From assembly GCA_937923345.1 (NCBI GenBank), contig CAKZVJ010000006.1, forward strand, positions 1 through 49,646: a stretch of 49,646 nt of DNA, given 5' to 3'. The DNA comes from an uncultured Saprospiraceae bacterium (GTDB lineage Bacteria; Bacteroidota; Bacteroidia; Chitinophagales; Saprospiraceae). The translations under genes and the position numbers were made by a program. Shown here in pieces: positions 34,201 through 44,477 of this stretch (its first letter is position 1; every line of letters starts with the position of its first letter). The notes below the pieces were generated by a model, which was not told the origin of the DNA, searched no databases, and saw nothing but the letters and a program-made list of their open reading frames with translations.

Positions 34201-34803
34201 TCAACTCCCATAATTCATAAGCTTAGAAATTAGTTCGACTTTACTATGTACTTCACACTTTTGATATATCCTCTTGATGTGAGACTTGACTGTGTTTTCT
34301 GAAATAAATAGCTTCTCTGCGATCTGGTCATTTTTGAGTCCATCTCGAATATCAGAAATGATTTCAAATTCTCTTTTAGAGATTTTAATTTTTTTATTGA
34401 TCATTTCCAAATCTGGAAATATAGGTGCTTTTCTATTGCTATACCTAAATAAGGCCAGCTCTAATTCTACACGAATATCTTCCATCGTAAATGGCTTAAT
34501 CACATAACCGATGGGATTTGTTTCTTTTACTTCGCTCAAGGTCTGCTTGTCTGTATAACTTGTAACATAAATAAATGGAATTTGAAATTCCTTATTGATG
34601 ATATGCGCCATCTCTATTCCATTTCTAGATCCCATGATATTAATATCCAACAATAATAAATCAGGATGTAAAGAACTGATTCTATCCGTTAGCTTATCAC
34701 TATTGTATACAATATCCAAAACAGTATAGCCTAAAGTTTCTAGTTTGTTTTTTAAATCAATAGCGATGATAACTTCATCTTCTACTATTAGTACTTTTTT
34801 CAT
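34201..34803 (-). CDS. LuxR-family response regulator
   Basis: The ATG at 34803 gives 200 residues. A receiver domain (1-120) has acidic pocket residues E8-D9, phospho-acceptor D53 (LLLDINI), T81 and K103 (VIKPF). A LuxR-type helix-turn-helix (about 140-198) contains KNDQIAEKLFISENTVKSHI. It binds DNA after phosphorylation by the kinase encoded just upstream; its start lies 29 bases inside the kinase gene, so translation is coupled. Targets unknown. Confidence 0.93.
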   Translation of the reverse strand: MKKVLIVEDEVIIAIDLKNKLETLGYTVLDIVYNSDKLTDRISSLHPDLLLLDINIMGSRNGIEMAHIINKEFQIPFIYVTSYTDKQTLSEVKETNPIGYVIKPFTMEDIRVELELALFRYSNRKAPIFPDLEMINKKIKISKREFEIISDIRDGLKNDQIAEKLFISENTVKSHIKRIYQKCEVHSKVELISKLMNYGS

Positions 34804-36781
34804 AACTAGGTATATTTTCAATGGTTATATTAATTTCTGTACCATTTTCAGGGTTCACACTTAGTACAGCGTCTAGCTTTTGACAAAACGCTTTCACCAT
34901 TTGATATCCAAAAGAATTATTCTGATCAGAAAGCACTTTTGGATTCAAGCCCTTTCCATTGTCCTTGATTGTAAGTGAAATTTTATTTTCATCTTTTTTA
35001 AGAGCCACGAACAAAACTCCATTAGCATCATCGGGAAAGGCATATTTAAACACGTTACTTATCAGTTCATTTGCAATCAAACCCAAGGAAATAATTCTAT
35101 CGATGTCAATCAAAATGTCATCTATATCTGTGATAAGCTGAATTCTATCTTTATCAATATCATATGACTGGTACAATCTGTCAATTAGTTTTTCATAATA
35201 AGATTTTACCCTAATGTTTTTTAGATCATTTTCTTGATAAAGATTTTGATGAATGAGTGCCATGGATTGCACTCTGTTTTGTCCATCTTTTAAGGCATCT
35301 AAAACCTTTTCATCTGTAATAAAATTAGACTGTAAGCTCAGTAAACTTGAAACCGTTTGCAAGTTATTTTTCACCCTGTGGTGAATTTCTTTTAACAATA
35401 ATTTTTTCTCCTCTAAAGAATCTTCAATAAATTCATTCTTCTGCGCTAGTAGTTTTTGCGACCTAGCTCTGTTGTTATAAAGTCGCGCAACTACTAAGGC
35501 AGACAAGAGCAATAATAAAAGTAAAAATCCAAGTAAAATATTATTTCTTTCCGCAATACGCAAGCTTTCCTCTACTAGCAATTTTTGTTTATTTAAGCTC
35601 TTGATATAATTCTCCTTCTCCTCAGTTTCGTACTTGACTTGTACATCTTGTACCGCATTAGCCATATCAGTATTAAATAAAGAGTCTCTGATATTTTTGT
35701 AAGATTCAAATTGCTTGTAGGTGGATTCCATATCTTTCTCCATCTTTATATTACAGCTTATAATCCCATTAATAGCATCTGATTCATCTAAAAGCCGATG
35801 ATGAATTCTTGAAGTTTCAAGGGCGAGTTGAAAGTATCTTTTAGATTCTTCGTAGTTTCCTTCTGCAAAATAAATACGCCCTAAGGTCAACCTAGACTCT
35901 GTCATAGATGGATAATTCACCTTGAGAATCTCATAATGATTGAAAGCTTCTATACCATTTTTTTTTGCTTTTGCGATTTGATTTGCACTTAGATAATATC
36001 TTGCTAAACCTGATTTGCAATTATTAAGTAGGATAATATCGTCTAGCTCTTTTATCTTTATTAAGGCTGCCTCATTCGTTTGGATGGCTTCTGCTGTCCT
36101 TCCCATTTTATTCAAAATCAAAGCTTTCACCATATAATGCCTAGCATGCTTTCTATCCCATTTAAAATTTTCACGAGCCTCATACTTTGATATGAGATCA
36201 GTCATTAAGTCTAATCCTATTTTTTCCTGACCAAGATTAGCATAGTTTCTAGCCAACTTTCTAGTGACTATACTATACTTAGGGTGCTGAACACCTGGTA
36301 AGCTCTCAAACACTTCTCGCAAGTGCCTAAGCCCAGATTCATATTTACTGGTTCGGAAAAACAATTCACCTAACTGATAATTGGCCTGCAGAAAATAAGA
36401 AGAGCCTGGTGTAGCTTTGTAATAGTCATAGCATTCGTAAAGAACACTAATCTTGTCTTCAAATCTATTCTCATTCTCATATCTATATGCATCAATCAGT
36501 TTCCACAAATATTGGACTGATTCAGACTCACCTCTATCTATTTCGCCTTCTACTTTATCTACAAACTCCAATACCGCTTTTCGGCTTAACGTATAAAATC
36601 GCGCATTGAGTTTTTTAATTAGAAATTCTGTTTTTTCTTCTGTTGTGGGTAGTTTATCAATAGTCGATTGAAATAAATGCAAAAGCGAATCTCTCTTATT
36701 ATCGACTTTCAACTCTTGTCCATGTACACTATATATACATACAATTAAAGAAATCGCTATATGTAAAATTCTAATTTTCAA
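34775..36781 (-). CDS. TPR sensor histidine kinase (HisKA_2 type)
   Basis: 668 residues. Signal/anchor (1-20, TTG start at 36781, no ATG in front), a periplasmic-type TPR region (about 60-370), one membrane helix (about 414-434), a coiled linker, the HisKA_2 dimerisation box KEIHHRVKNNLQTVSSLL (phospho-His near 467-468) and a HATPase domain with IANELISNVFKYAF and KDNGKGL. TPR-HisKA_2 kinases paired with LuxR regulators are common in Bacteroidota. The signal sensed is unknown. Confidence 0.92.
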   Translation of the reverse strand: MKIRILHIAISLIVCIYSVHGQELKVDNKRDSLLHLFQSTIDKLPTTEEKTEFLIKKLNARFYTLSRKAVLEFVDKVEGEIDRGESESVQYLWKLIDAYRYENENRFEDKISVLYECYDYYKATPGSSYFLQANYQLGELFFRTSKYESGLRHLREVFESLPGVQHPKYSIVTRKLARNYANLGQEKIGLDLMTDLISKYEARENFKWDRKHARHYMVKALILNKMGRTAEAIQTNEAALIKIKELDDIILLNNCKSGLARYYLSANQIAKAKKNGIEAFNHYEILKVNYPSMTESRLTLGRIYFAEGNYEESKRYFQLALETSRIHHRLLDESDAINGIISCNIKMEKDMESTYKQFESYKNIRDSLFNTDMANAVQDVQVKYETEEKENYIKSLNKQKLLVEESLRIAERNNILLGFLLLLLLLSALVVARLYNNRARSQKLLAQKNEFIEDSLEEKKLLLKEIHHRVKNNLQTVSSLLSLQSNFITDEKVLDALKDGQNRVQSMALIHQNLYQENDLKNIRVKSYYEKLIDRLYQSYDIDKDRIQLITDIDDILIDIDRIISLGLIANELISNVFKYAFPDDANGVLFVALKKDENKISLTIKDNGKGLNPKVLSDQNNSFGYQMVKAFCQKLDAVLSVNPENGTEINITIENIPSYEKSTNSRR

Positions 36782-36829
36782 TATTTATTTTATGTGAATA
36801 GCAAAATAAACGATTAAGGAATCATGGCT

Positions 36830-36847
36830 TTCACCTGAATAGGTGAA
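36830..36847. promoter_or_regulatory. Dyad upstream of the TPR histidine kinase
   Basis: Perfect 7-base arms TTCACCT and AGGTGAA with a 4-base spacer, about 50 bases before the kinase start codon. Suited to an operator or 5' hairpin; no regulator identified, though the linked LuxR regulator is a candidate. Confidence 0.35.
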
Positions 36848-37383
36848 TATCTCAAATTTCTATATCAATTTATGAAATGTTAACCCATTTAATAATTAAA
36901 CGGATACCAAAACAAATGCTTTTGTTTATGCGATTTGAGGCATTCTCATTTATTAAATGACTATCCTCTCATTTATACAATTGAAAAGTTAGGCTAATGC
37001 ATGGGGCTATAAATGCTGCAACTATTGCATAGCTTTTTTATATATCTCAATGGTAAAATTGAAGGTGGGTATCTTTAGAGTAGCTAACGTAATTATGCAA
37101 GGATCAATATTAGAGAGGTTGTATATTTCAAGCTTTGTGACTTGAAAAATTATATCGCTAATTATTCTCAATTCGGAAATATGGCATGCAGTATTTTGAA
37201 TTGTTTGGAGTGATACAAAAAAATACCTAGACCACGATGTAGCCTAGGTAGTTAATTGGATGAATCAGAAATTTTGAATTTCTAAGACCGGATTGTTATG
37301 TATGAAAAAAATTTACCTATTGAAATTTTATTGTCTCGGCTCTACAACTGCTGTAAGAATATATTTGTTCGATGCGTTTGATA

Positions 37384-37560
37384 TTTTTTTTTTGCGTGAG
37401 GGATATGTAGGGGACAGCCTCTTCGGCTGTCGTCTCTACCGGAGTGTAACGGAGGTCGAGACCGAGCTGACTAGCGAGCCCGGAGGAGCCCGACTCTAGT
37501 GCATCCGCGCTGCAAGCGGATGCACTAGGGGCACGCCCAAGGCTAACAAGTATCCTCCTT
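37384..37560. repeat. GC-rich island with two strong hairpins
   Basis: GACAGCC-TCTTC-GGCTGTC (about 37413-37431) and a perfect 13-base stem CTAGTGCATCCGC/GCGGATGCACTAG (37496-37508 and 37516-37528) lie in a stretch far richer in G+C than its AT-rich surroundings. A T-run precedes it. No relation to the 6.9-kb or 27.5-kb islands could be shown beyond composition. Confidence 0.6.
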
Positions 37561-37729
37561 GTTTATATGGTAAGTGTAAAATAAAATTAGGCATTCATCT
37601 TATCCTGCAAAATAAATAAAAACATATAGCCCTATTTATCAAGTGTTTATATGCTAAATAAGTAATATCTAGTGTGAGGTATGATCCAAGATGGATCAGA
37701 TAGTCGTATGTGTAAGAAAATTATAAAGC

Positions 37730-38959
37730 ATGACGAAAAATATACTCCTCTATTTGATTCTAATCTCCTGCCTACTTACTGCCTGTACACCGAGTGGAGA
37801 TAAACAAGCCAATACCGAAAATACTACTGACATACCTAAGCTACTGGATAGACCTAGTGAGCTGGCGGGTGTGGAATGGGATAAAATGCAATCTGCCTAT
37901 CAAAACTGCAAGGTAAGTATCGCCAAAAAGCCTGACGCGCATGACAAGTATATAAAGCTCGCAGAGGTGTTTATGCATGAAGCGAGGGTGACAGGTGAGC
38001 ATGGGCACTACTACCCTGCTGCACTGGAGGTACTCAACAGGGTTCTCGACAAAAATGTAGATAATAAAGATATAAGGTTTAACGCCATGTTGTACAAGGC
38101 GTCGGTGATGCTGTCGCAACATGAGTTTGCGGAGGCGAAATCATTGTGCATCGAAGCTATTAAAATCAATCCGTACAACGCTCAGCTGTACGGTACTTTT
38201 GTGGATGCTCTCGTGGAGCTCGGCGAGTATGATAAAGCGGTGCTGATGGCGGATAAGATGGTATCCATAAGGCCTGACATCCGATCGTACGCAAGAATAT
38301 CTTACCTAAGAGAAATACACGGTGACCTCGATGGTGCTATAGAAGCTATGACCTTAGCGGCTGAATCTGGCTACCCAGGTCTGGAGCAAACGGCGTGGGC
38401 TATCTTAACGCTCGGCGAGCTATATGAAAAAAATAATGAACCTGATAAAGCAAAAATGGCTTATGAGCAAATCTTGAAGGAGCGAGAAAACTATCCGTTT
38501 GCGATAGCTGCTTTGGGAAAGTTGGAACTCAATGAAGAGCGTTATCCAGCAGCAGAGGTATTGCTACAAAAAGCTGCTAATATCATACCTGAGGTCGGCT
38601 ACTACTGCGACCTAGCGTATCTATACAAGGCAACTGATCGTCCTGACAAATTTAAAAGTACGGTGGATGAGATATTGGTCATGCTACAAGATGACGTAGA
38701 CTCTGGACATAATATGAATCTCGAGTATGCAGATCTATATCTAAATCTGATCCAAGATACAGACATGGCCAGTAAATACGCAGAGAAGGAATATGCAAAG
38801 CGCCCTAAAAATATCGACGTGAATAAAATGATGGCAGAGATACTGCTAGCCAAAAATGATACGTCAGCCGCCCAGCCTTACCTAGATTACATAAAGACTG
38901 TGAAGCAGAATACTCCTAAGACAAACGAGGCTCAAGAGCGTCTATCGATGGATATCTAA
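37730..38959 (+). CDS. TPR lipoprotein
   Basis: 409 residues. MTKNILLYLILISCLLTAC is a lipoprotein signal with lipobox LTAC (C19), so the protein is membrane-anchored. The body consists of TPR repeats from about residue 100 to 390 (e.g. EFAEAKSLCIEAIKINPYNA, GEYDKAVLMADKMVSIRPD, YPAAEVLLQKAANIIPEVG). A histidine-containing segment near residues 75-95 (VFMHEARVTGEHGHYYPAAL) is less typical. Role unknown; a scaffold function is inferred. It is upstream of the DUF4331 gene by 228 bases, with a strong hairpin between. Confidence 0.82.
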   Translation: MTKNILLYLILISCLLTACTPSGDKQANTENTTDIPKLLDRPSELAGVEWDKMQSAYQNCKVSIAKKPDAHDKYIKLAEVFMHEARVTGEHGHYYPAALEVLNRVLDKNVDNKDIRFNAMLYKASVMLSQHEFAEAKSLCIEAIKINPYNAQLYGTFVDALVELGEYDKAVLMADKMVSIRPDIRSYARISYLREIHGDLDGAIEAMTLAAESGYPGLEQTAWAILTLGELYEKNNEPDKAKMAYEQILKERENYPFAIAALGKLELNEERYPAAEVLLQKAANIIPEVGYYCDLAYLYKATDRPDKFKSTVDEILVMLQDDVDSGHNMNLEYADLYLNLIQDTDMASKYAEKEYAKRPKNIDVNKMMAEILLAKNDTSAAQPYLDYIKTVKQNTPKTNEAQERLSMDI

Positions 38960-39014
38960 TCGCTTCATAAACCGATTACGCCATACCGAATCAACACTTA
39001 ACCTAGCTTCTATC

Positions 39015-39043
39015 TGCAGAAGTGACCTGGAGTCACTTCTGCA
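39015..39043 (+). terminator. Hairpin after the TPR lipoprotein gene
   Basis: TGCAGAAGTGAC (39015-39026) and GTCACTTCTGCA (39032-39043) form a perfect 12-base stem with a 5-base loop, 55 bases after the stop. There is no T-run, so termination by itself is uncertain. Confidence 0.5.
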
Positions 39044-39187
39044 ACTGGTACTGACTTGCCTGTGTCTTGATGCAGTAGTCAAGATGACAAGAGACACTAC
39101 CTGATACTACGATACAATACGATTCTTGGGTGAGCACTCGCTTTAGTACTTGCCACAATATTTTTTAACTAATTTAAATTAAGCAGA

Positions 39188-42100
39188 ATGAAAAAAGTAC
39201 AACTTTCCAGGTTTGGGTTCATTTTGAATATTGCTTTTATAGCAATCATTCTAATGTCCCTACTAACCGCTCCATTACAGGCTTCCAGTCACAGGGAAGC
39301 GCCGCTGATCTCTTTGGATCCATTTGCGGATAACACCGATCTATATGCTTTTAGATCACCGGACAATCCAGATATGATTACCATCATAGCTAGTTATGTC
39401 CCATTTCAATTGCCACAGGGTGGCCCGAACTGGTATGGCTTTAGTGATCATGTGAGATATGAAATCCATATCGATAATGACGCTGGAACTCCAGGTGATG
39501 ATGTTACTTACTATCTAACTTTTCAGAGAACAAATGAGGACCCGACTACTTTCTTTAATATAAGATTGGGTGCGCAGAATATCAAGACAACTTATACCTT
39601 GGAGAGAAGCTTGGATAATGGGCTTACTTTTGAAACTATCCTGGAAAATGGAATAGTACCTCCTCCGAACATCGGACCTAGATCGATAGAATCTGCAGTA
39701 GGTCTAGGAACGACTTATGAGCAACTTATACAGGATGCTATCATGACTACGACTACTGGTGAAAGAGTATTTTGTGGCCCTTCTGATGATCCATTTTTTG
39801 CAGACTTGGGTGGCATTTTTGATTTAGGAAATTCTGCTAGAGAGGATGGAATGAATAGAGATGGTGTAGGCTGCTTTAATGTATCTACTATTGCCTTACA
39901 GATTCCGATCACTACGCTATTGAAGGATGGTGCTCCAAGTACCCCAACCAATATATTGGATCCAGACTATGTAATCGGTGTATGGGCGTCTGCTAGTAGA
40001 AGACAGATCAGAACTTTCAATACAGATGGACCTGATGCTACCTATGATGGGGAGTTTGTACAGGTATCGAGATTGGGTATGCCATTGACCAATGAAGCTG
40101 TAGTGCCTATCGGTGAAAAGGATTACTGGAATGCGATCAGTCCTTATGACGAGATCACAGATGAAATATTGGATCCATTTTTTTACAATCCAGAATTGGC
40201 TTTGTATATGGATGATGATCAATTTGGTGGTGCGGTGCCTTCTTTTTCTCCGTTGAGAATCCAGAGAAATTCGCTAGGTGCTTTTGATTTTGGTAACGGA
40301 CAAGATGGTTTGTTTCCGCTAAAAGGAAGTGACGCAGTTGCGGGTACTGCTTTGGATGATGAAATATTTGGTACACTATTATTGCCTGGCCCTGGGCTTC
40401 CAAGGTCTGTCGATTTATGGCCTATCTTTCATACGGGTGCGCCTAACTTTCCTCCCTATCAATTGGCTACAGGAAAAGATGGAAATCCATTGGCAGCTGG
40501 TAAGCCATTTATCCACAACTTCCTGCCTAATGGTGGAGATATGTTGAGACTGAATATGGCTACTCCTACTACCGATAGAAACTCTCCAGACTTTTCTACT
40601 CTTGGTCTAGTAAGTGCAGCGGTATTGGGTCTTACGGATCCTAGATTTAATCAAAGCACAGATTTGGAATTCATTCCTAACATGGATGGCTTCCCTAACG
40701 GTCGTCGTCTAGCTGATGATGTAACTCGAATAGAACTACAAGCAGTATCTGGTATCGTGCTGGCAGCAGTAGGATTATGGTATGATGATTTTGATGGCAC
40801 GAATCCAGTAACAGAAGATTTATTGGATGTACTTACTTATACTACTGGAGTAGAGAGCAATGATGTTCCCTTCAAGTCTTCATTCCCTTACGTCGCTTCT
40901 CCGTTTTCTGCGACAGGCGAGTGTGGCGGTGTGCTAGTAGATGAAGGCGATGATGATGGTGAAGTAGATCCATTCACAGATGCGGATTTAGAATTAAGCA
41001 TGACGAGTCCATCCAATTCATATGCGCTATTTGAGTCTGTACCATTCACCATAACATTGACTAATAACGGCCCATTGAATGCAACTGGAATCGTAGTGAA
41101 CCTACCTTTACCAAATGGACTTGTATTTTCTTCCTCTACTGTAGATGCAGGACAATACAATAATTTTGCTGGCACATGGAGCATAGATGTACTAGGCCCA
41201 GGTCAGAGTATAAATCTAAATCAAAACTTATTTTCTGTGTCATCAGGAAATATCAACAACTTCGCTCAGGTAGCATCCGTAGGTCAAAATGACCCTGACA
41301 GTACGCCTGGAAACGATACGGATCAAACAGCTGACGAAGATGATGAAGCATTGATGACTGTAAGTATCGGTGGAGGTACATCTGGTCAGGAAGCGGATAC
41401 GCGTTTATTTGTTTCTTCTAACACTGAAGGTGTAGTTGGCCTTTATAATGTATTTGAAGATTTTTCAATAAGTATGAATGCTAAAGCAACTACTGGTATT
41501 GATGCGGATGGAATTAGTTTTGTAGATACAGATGATAGGTTGATACAATTGAATAGAACTGACAATAGAGTAGATGTATTTAATAATGTTTCCTCAAGTC
41601 TATCCAATAGTGATCCTTTGAATTTGTCTTTCTCTTCAAGTTCTGATTTTACTAATGGTCGTGAAATAGCAGTAAATAAAGAGTTAGTAATCGTAGCACA
41701 AGATGCTAGTGAAACCAATGGAAATGTGAATGCTCTAGTTACTTACGAAATTGATGAGGATGGAATAAGCCTATCCAAAACAAATAATGTTGGTATCAAT
41801 CTCTGGGGTATACACATCATAGGAAGCACTTTGTGGGCTGTAGTGGATAACTCTAACAGGCTTGCTGTTTTTGAGAATTTCTTTACAGCGCCAGGTGGTG
41901 ATCTAGAGCCTGGTCTAGTAGTAGAGGTAGAAGGTCTAGTGCGTACGCATGGATTGACTTATGTACCTGCTCAAGATTTGCTCATACTTACGGATATAGG
42001 TAGTGCAGCGAGTGCAGATGATGGAGCTATTCTAGTCATTAACAACTTCCAGGATGCAATTGCTGATGGAACGATATCCCTTGCTGAGCAAATCAGAATA

Positions 42101-42631
42101 GGTGGAAATAACACCTTCCTTGGGAATCCTGTAGATGTAGCATACGAATCTTCTACAGATAGAATATTTGTAGCAGAAAGAGCAAGTGGTGGTGGTAGAG
42201 TATTGGGATACAATATGCCTACTGCTTCTGGAAATTTCTTCCCGAGTTACAATCAGTTGTTTGCGGGGGCTTCAGCTATATTTGCACAAACTCCTGACGT
42301 ATCGTCAAGAGTAGCACAGAATGAAGCAGCAGTAAGTGTAGCTCCAACGCAGAGCATTGCCTTAGGAACAATCTTTCCATTGCCTGCGAAGAATACCGTG
42401 AATGCGACACTTAATTCAAGCGTAACGGGTATGGCTGACTTTTTGGTTTTTGATGTAAACGGAAAGCCAATAAGCAATTTCAGATATGAAGTGTTTGAAG
42501 GAGCCAATACTATATCCTTTGACATTTCTGAATATCCAGCAGGATACTATTACTTGAATATAATAGATCCAAATACTAAGATAAAAACTGGACAGAACAT
42601 AAATACACATAAGTTCTTGAAAGTAGACTAG
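39188..42631 (+). CDS. Large secreted DUF4331 protein with DUF11-like, propeller-like and T9SS domains
   Basis: 1147 residues. Signal peptide (1-32), then ASSHREAPLISLDPFADNTD, the hallmark opening of DUF4331, a domain of unknown function covering about 33-585. A DUF11/CARDB-like beta domain (about 600-720, with FTITLTNNGPLNATGIVVNL) follows, then an acidic linker, a beta-propeller-like region (about 740-1045, recurrent VFNN/VFENF/VINNF motifs) and a type A T9SS signal (about 1065-1147, IFPLPAKNTVNATLNSSVTG). Exported and surface-bound; substrate unknown. It is followed by a terminator and an ECF sigma/anti-sigma pair. Confidence 0.9.
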   Translation: MKKVQLSRFGFILNIAFIAIILMSLLTAPLQASSHREAPLISLDPFADNTDLYAFRSPDNPDMITIIASYVPFQLPQGGPNWYGFSDHVRYEIHIDNDAGTPGDDVTYYLTFQRTNEDPTTFFNIRLGAQNIKTTYTLERSLDNGLTFETILENGIVPPPNIGPRSIESAVGLGTTYEQLIQDAIMTTTTGERVFCGPSDDPFFADLGGIFDLGNSAREDGMNRDGVGCFNVSTIALQIPITTLLKDGAPSTPTNILDPDYVIGVWASASRRQIRTFNTDGPDATYDGEFVQVSRLGMPLTNEAVVPIGEKDYWNAISPYDEITDEILDPFFYNPELALYMDDDQFGGAVPSFSPLRIQRNSLGAFDFGNGQDGLFPLKGSDAVAGTALDDEIFGTLLLPGPGLPRSVDLWPIFHTGAPNFPPYQLATGKDGNPLAAGKPFIHNFLPNGGDMLRLNMATPTTDRNSPDFSTLGLVSAAVLGLTDPRFNQSTDLEFIPNMDGFPNGRRLADDVTRIELQAVSGIVLAAVGLWYDDFDGTNPVTEDLLDVLTYTTGVESNDVPFKSSFPYVASPFSATGECGGVLVDEGDDDGEVDPFTDADLELSMTSPSNSYALFESVPFTITLTNNGPLNATGIVVNLPLPNGLVFSSSTVDAGQYNNFAGTWSIDVLGPGQSINLNQNLFSVSSGNINNFAQVASVGQNDPDSTPGNDTDQTADEDDEALMTVSIGGGTSGQEADTRLFVSSNTEGVVGLYNVFEDFSISMNAKATTGIDADGISFVDTDDRLIQLNRTDNRVDVFNNVSSSLSNSDPLNLSFSSSSDFTNGREIAVNKELVIVAQDASETNGNVNALVTYEIDEDGISLSKTNNVGINLWGIHIIGSTLWAVVDNSNRLAVFENFFTAPGGDLEPGLVVEVEGLVRTHGLTYVPAQDLLILTDIGSAASADDGAILVINNFQDAIADGTISLAEQIRIGGNNTFLGNPVDVAYESSTDRIFVAERASGGGRVLGYNMPTASGNFFPSYNQLFAGASAIFAQTPDVSSRVAQNEAAVSVAPTQSIALGTIFPLPAKNTVNATLNSSVTGMADFLVFDVNGKPISNFRYEVFEGANTISFDISEYPAGYYYLNIIDPNTKIKTGQNINTHKFLKVD

Positions 42632-42656
42632 TACTTACGCTGCTAAAAATTGAAGG

Positions 42657-42683
42657 AAGGCTGCCGCTAAGCACGGCAGTCTT
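42657..42683 (+). terminator. Terminator after the DUF4331 gene
   Basis: AAGGCTGCCG (42657-42666) pairs with CGGCAGTCTT (42674-42683), one G-U pair, extended by further pairing of flanking purine/pyrimidine runs; followed by a T-rich tract. Confidence 0.8.
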
Positions 42684-42794
42684 CTTTCAAATTTAGTTGT
42701 ACGCTGAAACAAGCCTTTATTGAGGTCATATTTATTTTTCACAATACTTTAGACCTTCTCCGTCTAAAAATACTATATTCGCACGGTCGAATAT

Positions 42795-43388
42795 ATGGGT
42801 AATCAAAATCATAAAAATTTAGAATCACAAATTGTGTCTCTTTTGCAAAAGAGAGATAAGCAAGCGGTGAGTATTATTTATGATAATTATGCCCCTGCTC
42901 TGTTTGGTGTTATTTTAAGAATTGTAAAAACCCAAGAAAACGCTGAAGAAGTATTGCAAAATGTACTTCTAAAAGTTTGGAACAATTCAACTTCCTACGA
43001 TGCTACTAAAGGAAGATTATACACATGGTTACTCAATATTTCAAGAAATGCAGCGATTGATTTTACTCGTACGGTTAAATTCAAATCGAGTAAAAACACT
43101 GACGCATTTAATCCGGACATGTTTAATGACAACGCTGCATTTGGTGCAAGTTCAACACCAAAGGATATTGGACTTGAAAAAATGATTAATGGTTTAGATC
43201 AAAAATATAAAGAACTCATAGATCTAGTATATTTCAACCAGTACACACAAAGTGAGGTAAGTCAAGAACTCAATATACCCTTGGGTACTGTAAAGTCTAG
43301 ACTTAGAAAAGCTTTAAGCGAATTGAGAAATATCTTAGGAGATGAAATTAATTTGTCCCTCTTCGCGGCAATATTTTTGTATATGTAA
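42795..43388 (+). CDS. ECF RNA polymerase sigma factor
   Basis: 197 residues. Region 2 (about 20-90) contains DNYAPALFGVILRIVKTQEN, EEVLQNVLLKVWNN and the ISRNAAIDF core; region 4 (about 130-185) contains LDQKYKELIDLVYFNQYTQS and IPLGTVKSRLRKALSELR. This is a sigma-70 ECF factor that directs RNA polymerase to a specific promoter set. Its partner anti-sigma gene begins 20 bases downstream. Its regulon is unknown; the neighbouring T9SS gene is an obvious candidate. Confidence 0.95.
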   Translation: MGNQNHKNLESQIVSLLQKRDKQAVSIIYDNYAPALFGVILRIVKTQENAEEVLQNVLLKVWNNSTSYDATKGRLYTWLLNISRNAAIDFTRTVKFKSSKNTDAFNPDMFNDNAAFGASSTPKDIGLEKMINGLDQKYKELIDLVYFNQYTQSEVSQELNIPLGTVKSRLRKALSELRNILGDEINLSLFAAIFLYM

Positions 43389-43408
43389 TATTATAAGGAT
43401 AATAGAAA

Positions 43409-44212
43409 TTGGATATTAAATCATACATAGAATCTGGAATACTTGAGCAGTACTTGCTTGGTATGACTTCGCAGGAAGAATCCCTGGAAGTACAGAAGTA
43501 TGCTATGCAATATCCTGAAATACAACAAGAGCTAGACAATATCGAGGCTGCATTGTTAAAATACGCAGACTCATATTCTACTCCACCTCCAGCGGGTCTA
43601 AAGCAAAAAATTCTCGATCAACTAGATGGAGATAGTAATACTATCGAAAACAAAGAGTCAAACAATAATACAACTCCGTCGAAGAATGCCTCTAATGGGT
43701 GGAAAATATTAACTATACTTTCAGCTATTATACTGAGCGCACTTGCAGCATATCATACCAGCAAAACGCAAGCTCTAGTAAAGCAAACTGAGAACTTGCA
43801 ACTCCAATATGACACCCTTAAAGAAGATTGTGATAAAAAACAAATCGCGCAAGAGAATATAAATAAGCAAATCGCATTCTTGAAGGATACCAATACCCAA
43901 ACGGTTCGCATGAAAGGAACTCCTTTATCACCTATTTCTGAAGGGGTTGTCTTTTGGAATAAAAATGAGCAGGTTGCTTATCTAGACATTGCTTCGCTTC
44001 CAAAACCCGCCTTTGATAAGCAATATCAACTCTGGGCAATCGTAGATGGCAAACCAGTTGATATGGGTGTCTTTGATCTCCCTGCTTCTCATGGCGACCT
44101 TCAAGCAGTACCATTTATTGAAAAGCCTCAAGCTTTTGCGGTTACGCTAGAACCTATCGGTGGGGTAGCTAGTCCGACGATGGATCAAATGTATATACTG
44201 GGTGAGGTTTAA
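43409..44212 (+). CDS. RskA-type anti-sigma factor
   Basis: 267 residues from a TTG start (43409). The N-terminal helical sigma-binding part (1-60, with SYIESGILEQYLLGMTSQEE) is cytoplasmic, one membrane helix lies at about 98-116, a coiled coil at 120-165, and the periplasmic RskA domain at about 170-267 (YLDIASLPKPAFDKQYQLWA). It should hold the ECF factor encoded 20 bases upstream until a signal releases it. A close paralogue follows at 44830. Confidence 0.92.
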   Translation: MDIKSYIESGILEQYLLGMTSQEESLEVQKYAMQYPEIQQELDNIEAALLKYADSYSTPPPAGLKQKILDQLDGDSNTIENKESNNNTTPSKNASNGWKILTILSAIILSALAAYHTSKTQALVKQTENLQLQYDTLKEDCDKKQIAQENINKQIAFLKDTNTQTVRMKGTPLSPISEGVVFWNKNEQVAYLDIASLPKPAFDKQYQLWAIVDGKPVDMGVFDLPASHGDLQAVPFIEKPQAFAVTLEPIGGVASPTMDQMYILGEV

Positions 44213-44477
44213 TGCCTTACGTATTGGTGGTACTCCATTCGAGACTGTGATTTCAAAATAAATTTTCTAGTATTTTATTCTTGACAGCTGATCGTTCACG
44301 TTCTTTTTATTACTCAAAGAATGAACTATGAGTCCTGTTGGCAGTGTCATTTACTTTCTCATCTAGATGTATCCCTAAGCATATTGCCATTTTTATTCTG
44401 AATCGTCTACTCGGAAAAAAATAAAAAAACACTTTTTTTCATTATCAAAGATCCAAACCCCTTGATGTAGTCGTATA

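Larger units (their letters stand above)
36782..37729. other. 948-base divergent gap with hairpins and a GC-rich island
   Basis: No credible gene (a 68-codon frame at 37293-37499 runs into repeat DNA). A dyad TTCACCT-GAAT-AGGTGAA lies at 36830-36847, about 50 bases upstream of the kinase start, a possible operator. TACCTAG...CTAGGTA pairs at about 37224-37250. A GC-rich island occupies 37384-37560. The rest is AT-rich without visible structure. Confidence 0.6.

Noticed and set aside
37293-37499. 68-codon open frame with a hydrophobic start
   Set aside because: It runs into the GC-rich hairpin island, has no recognisable domain and no good promoter.
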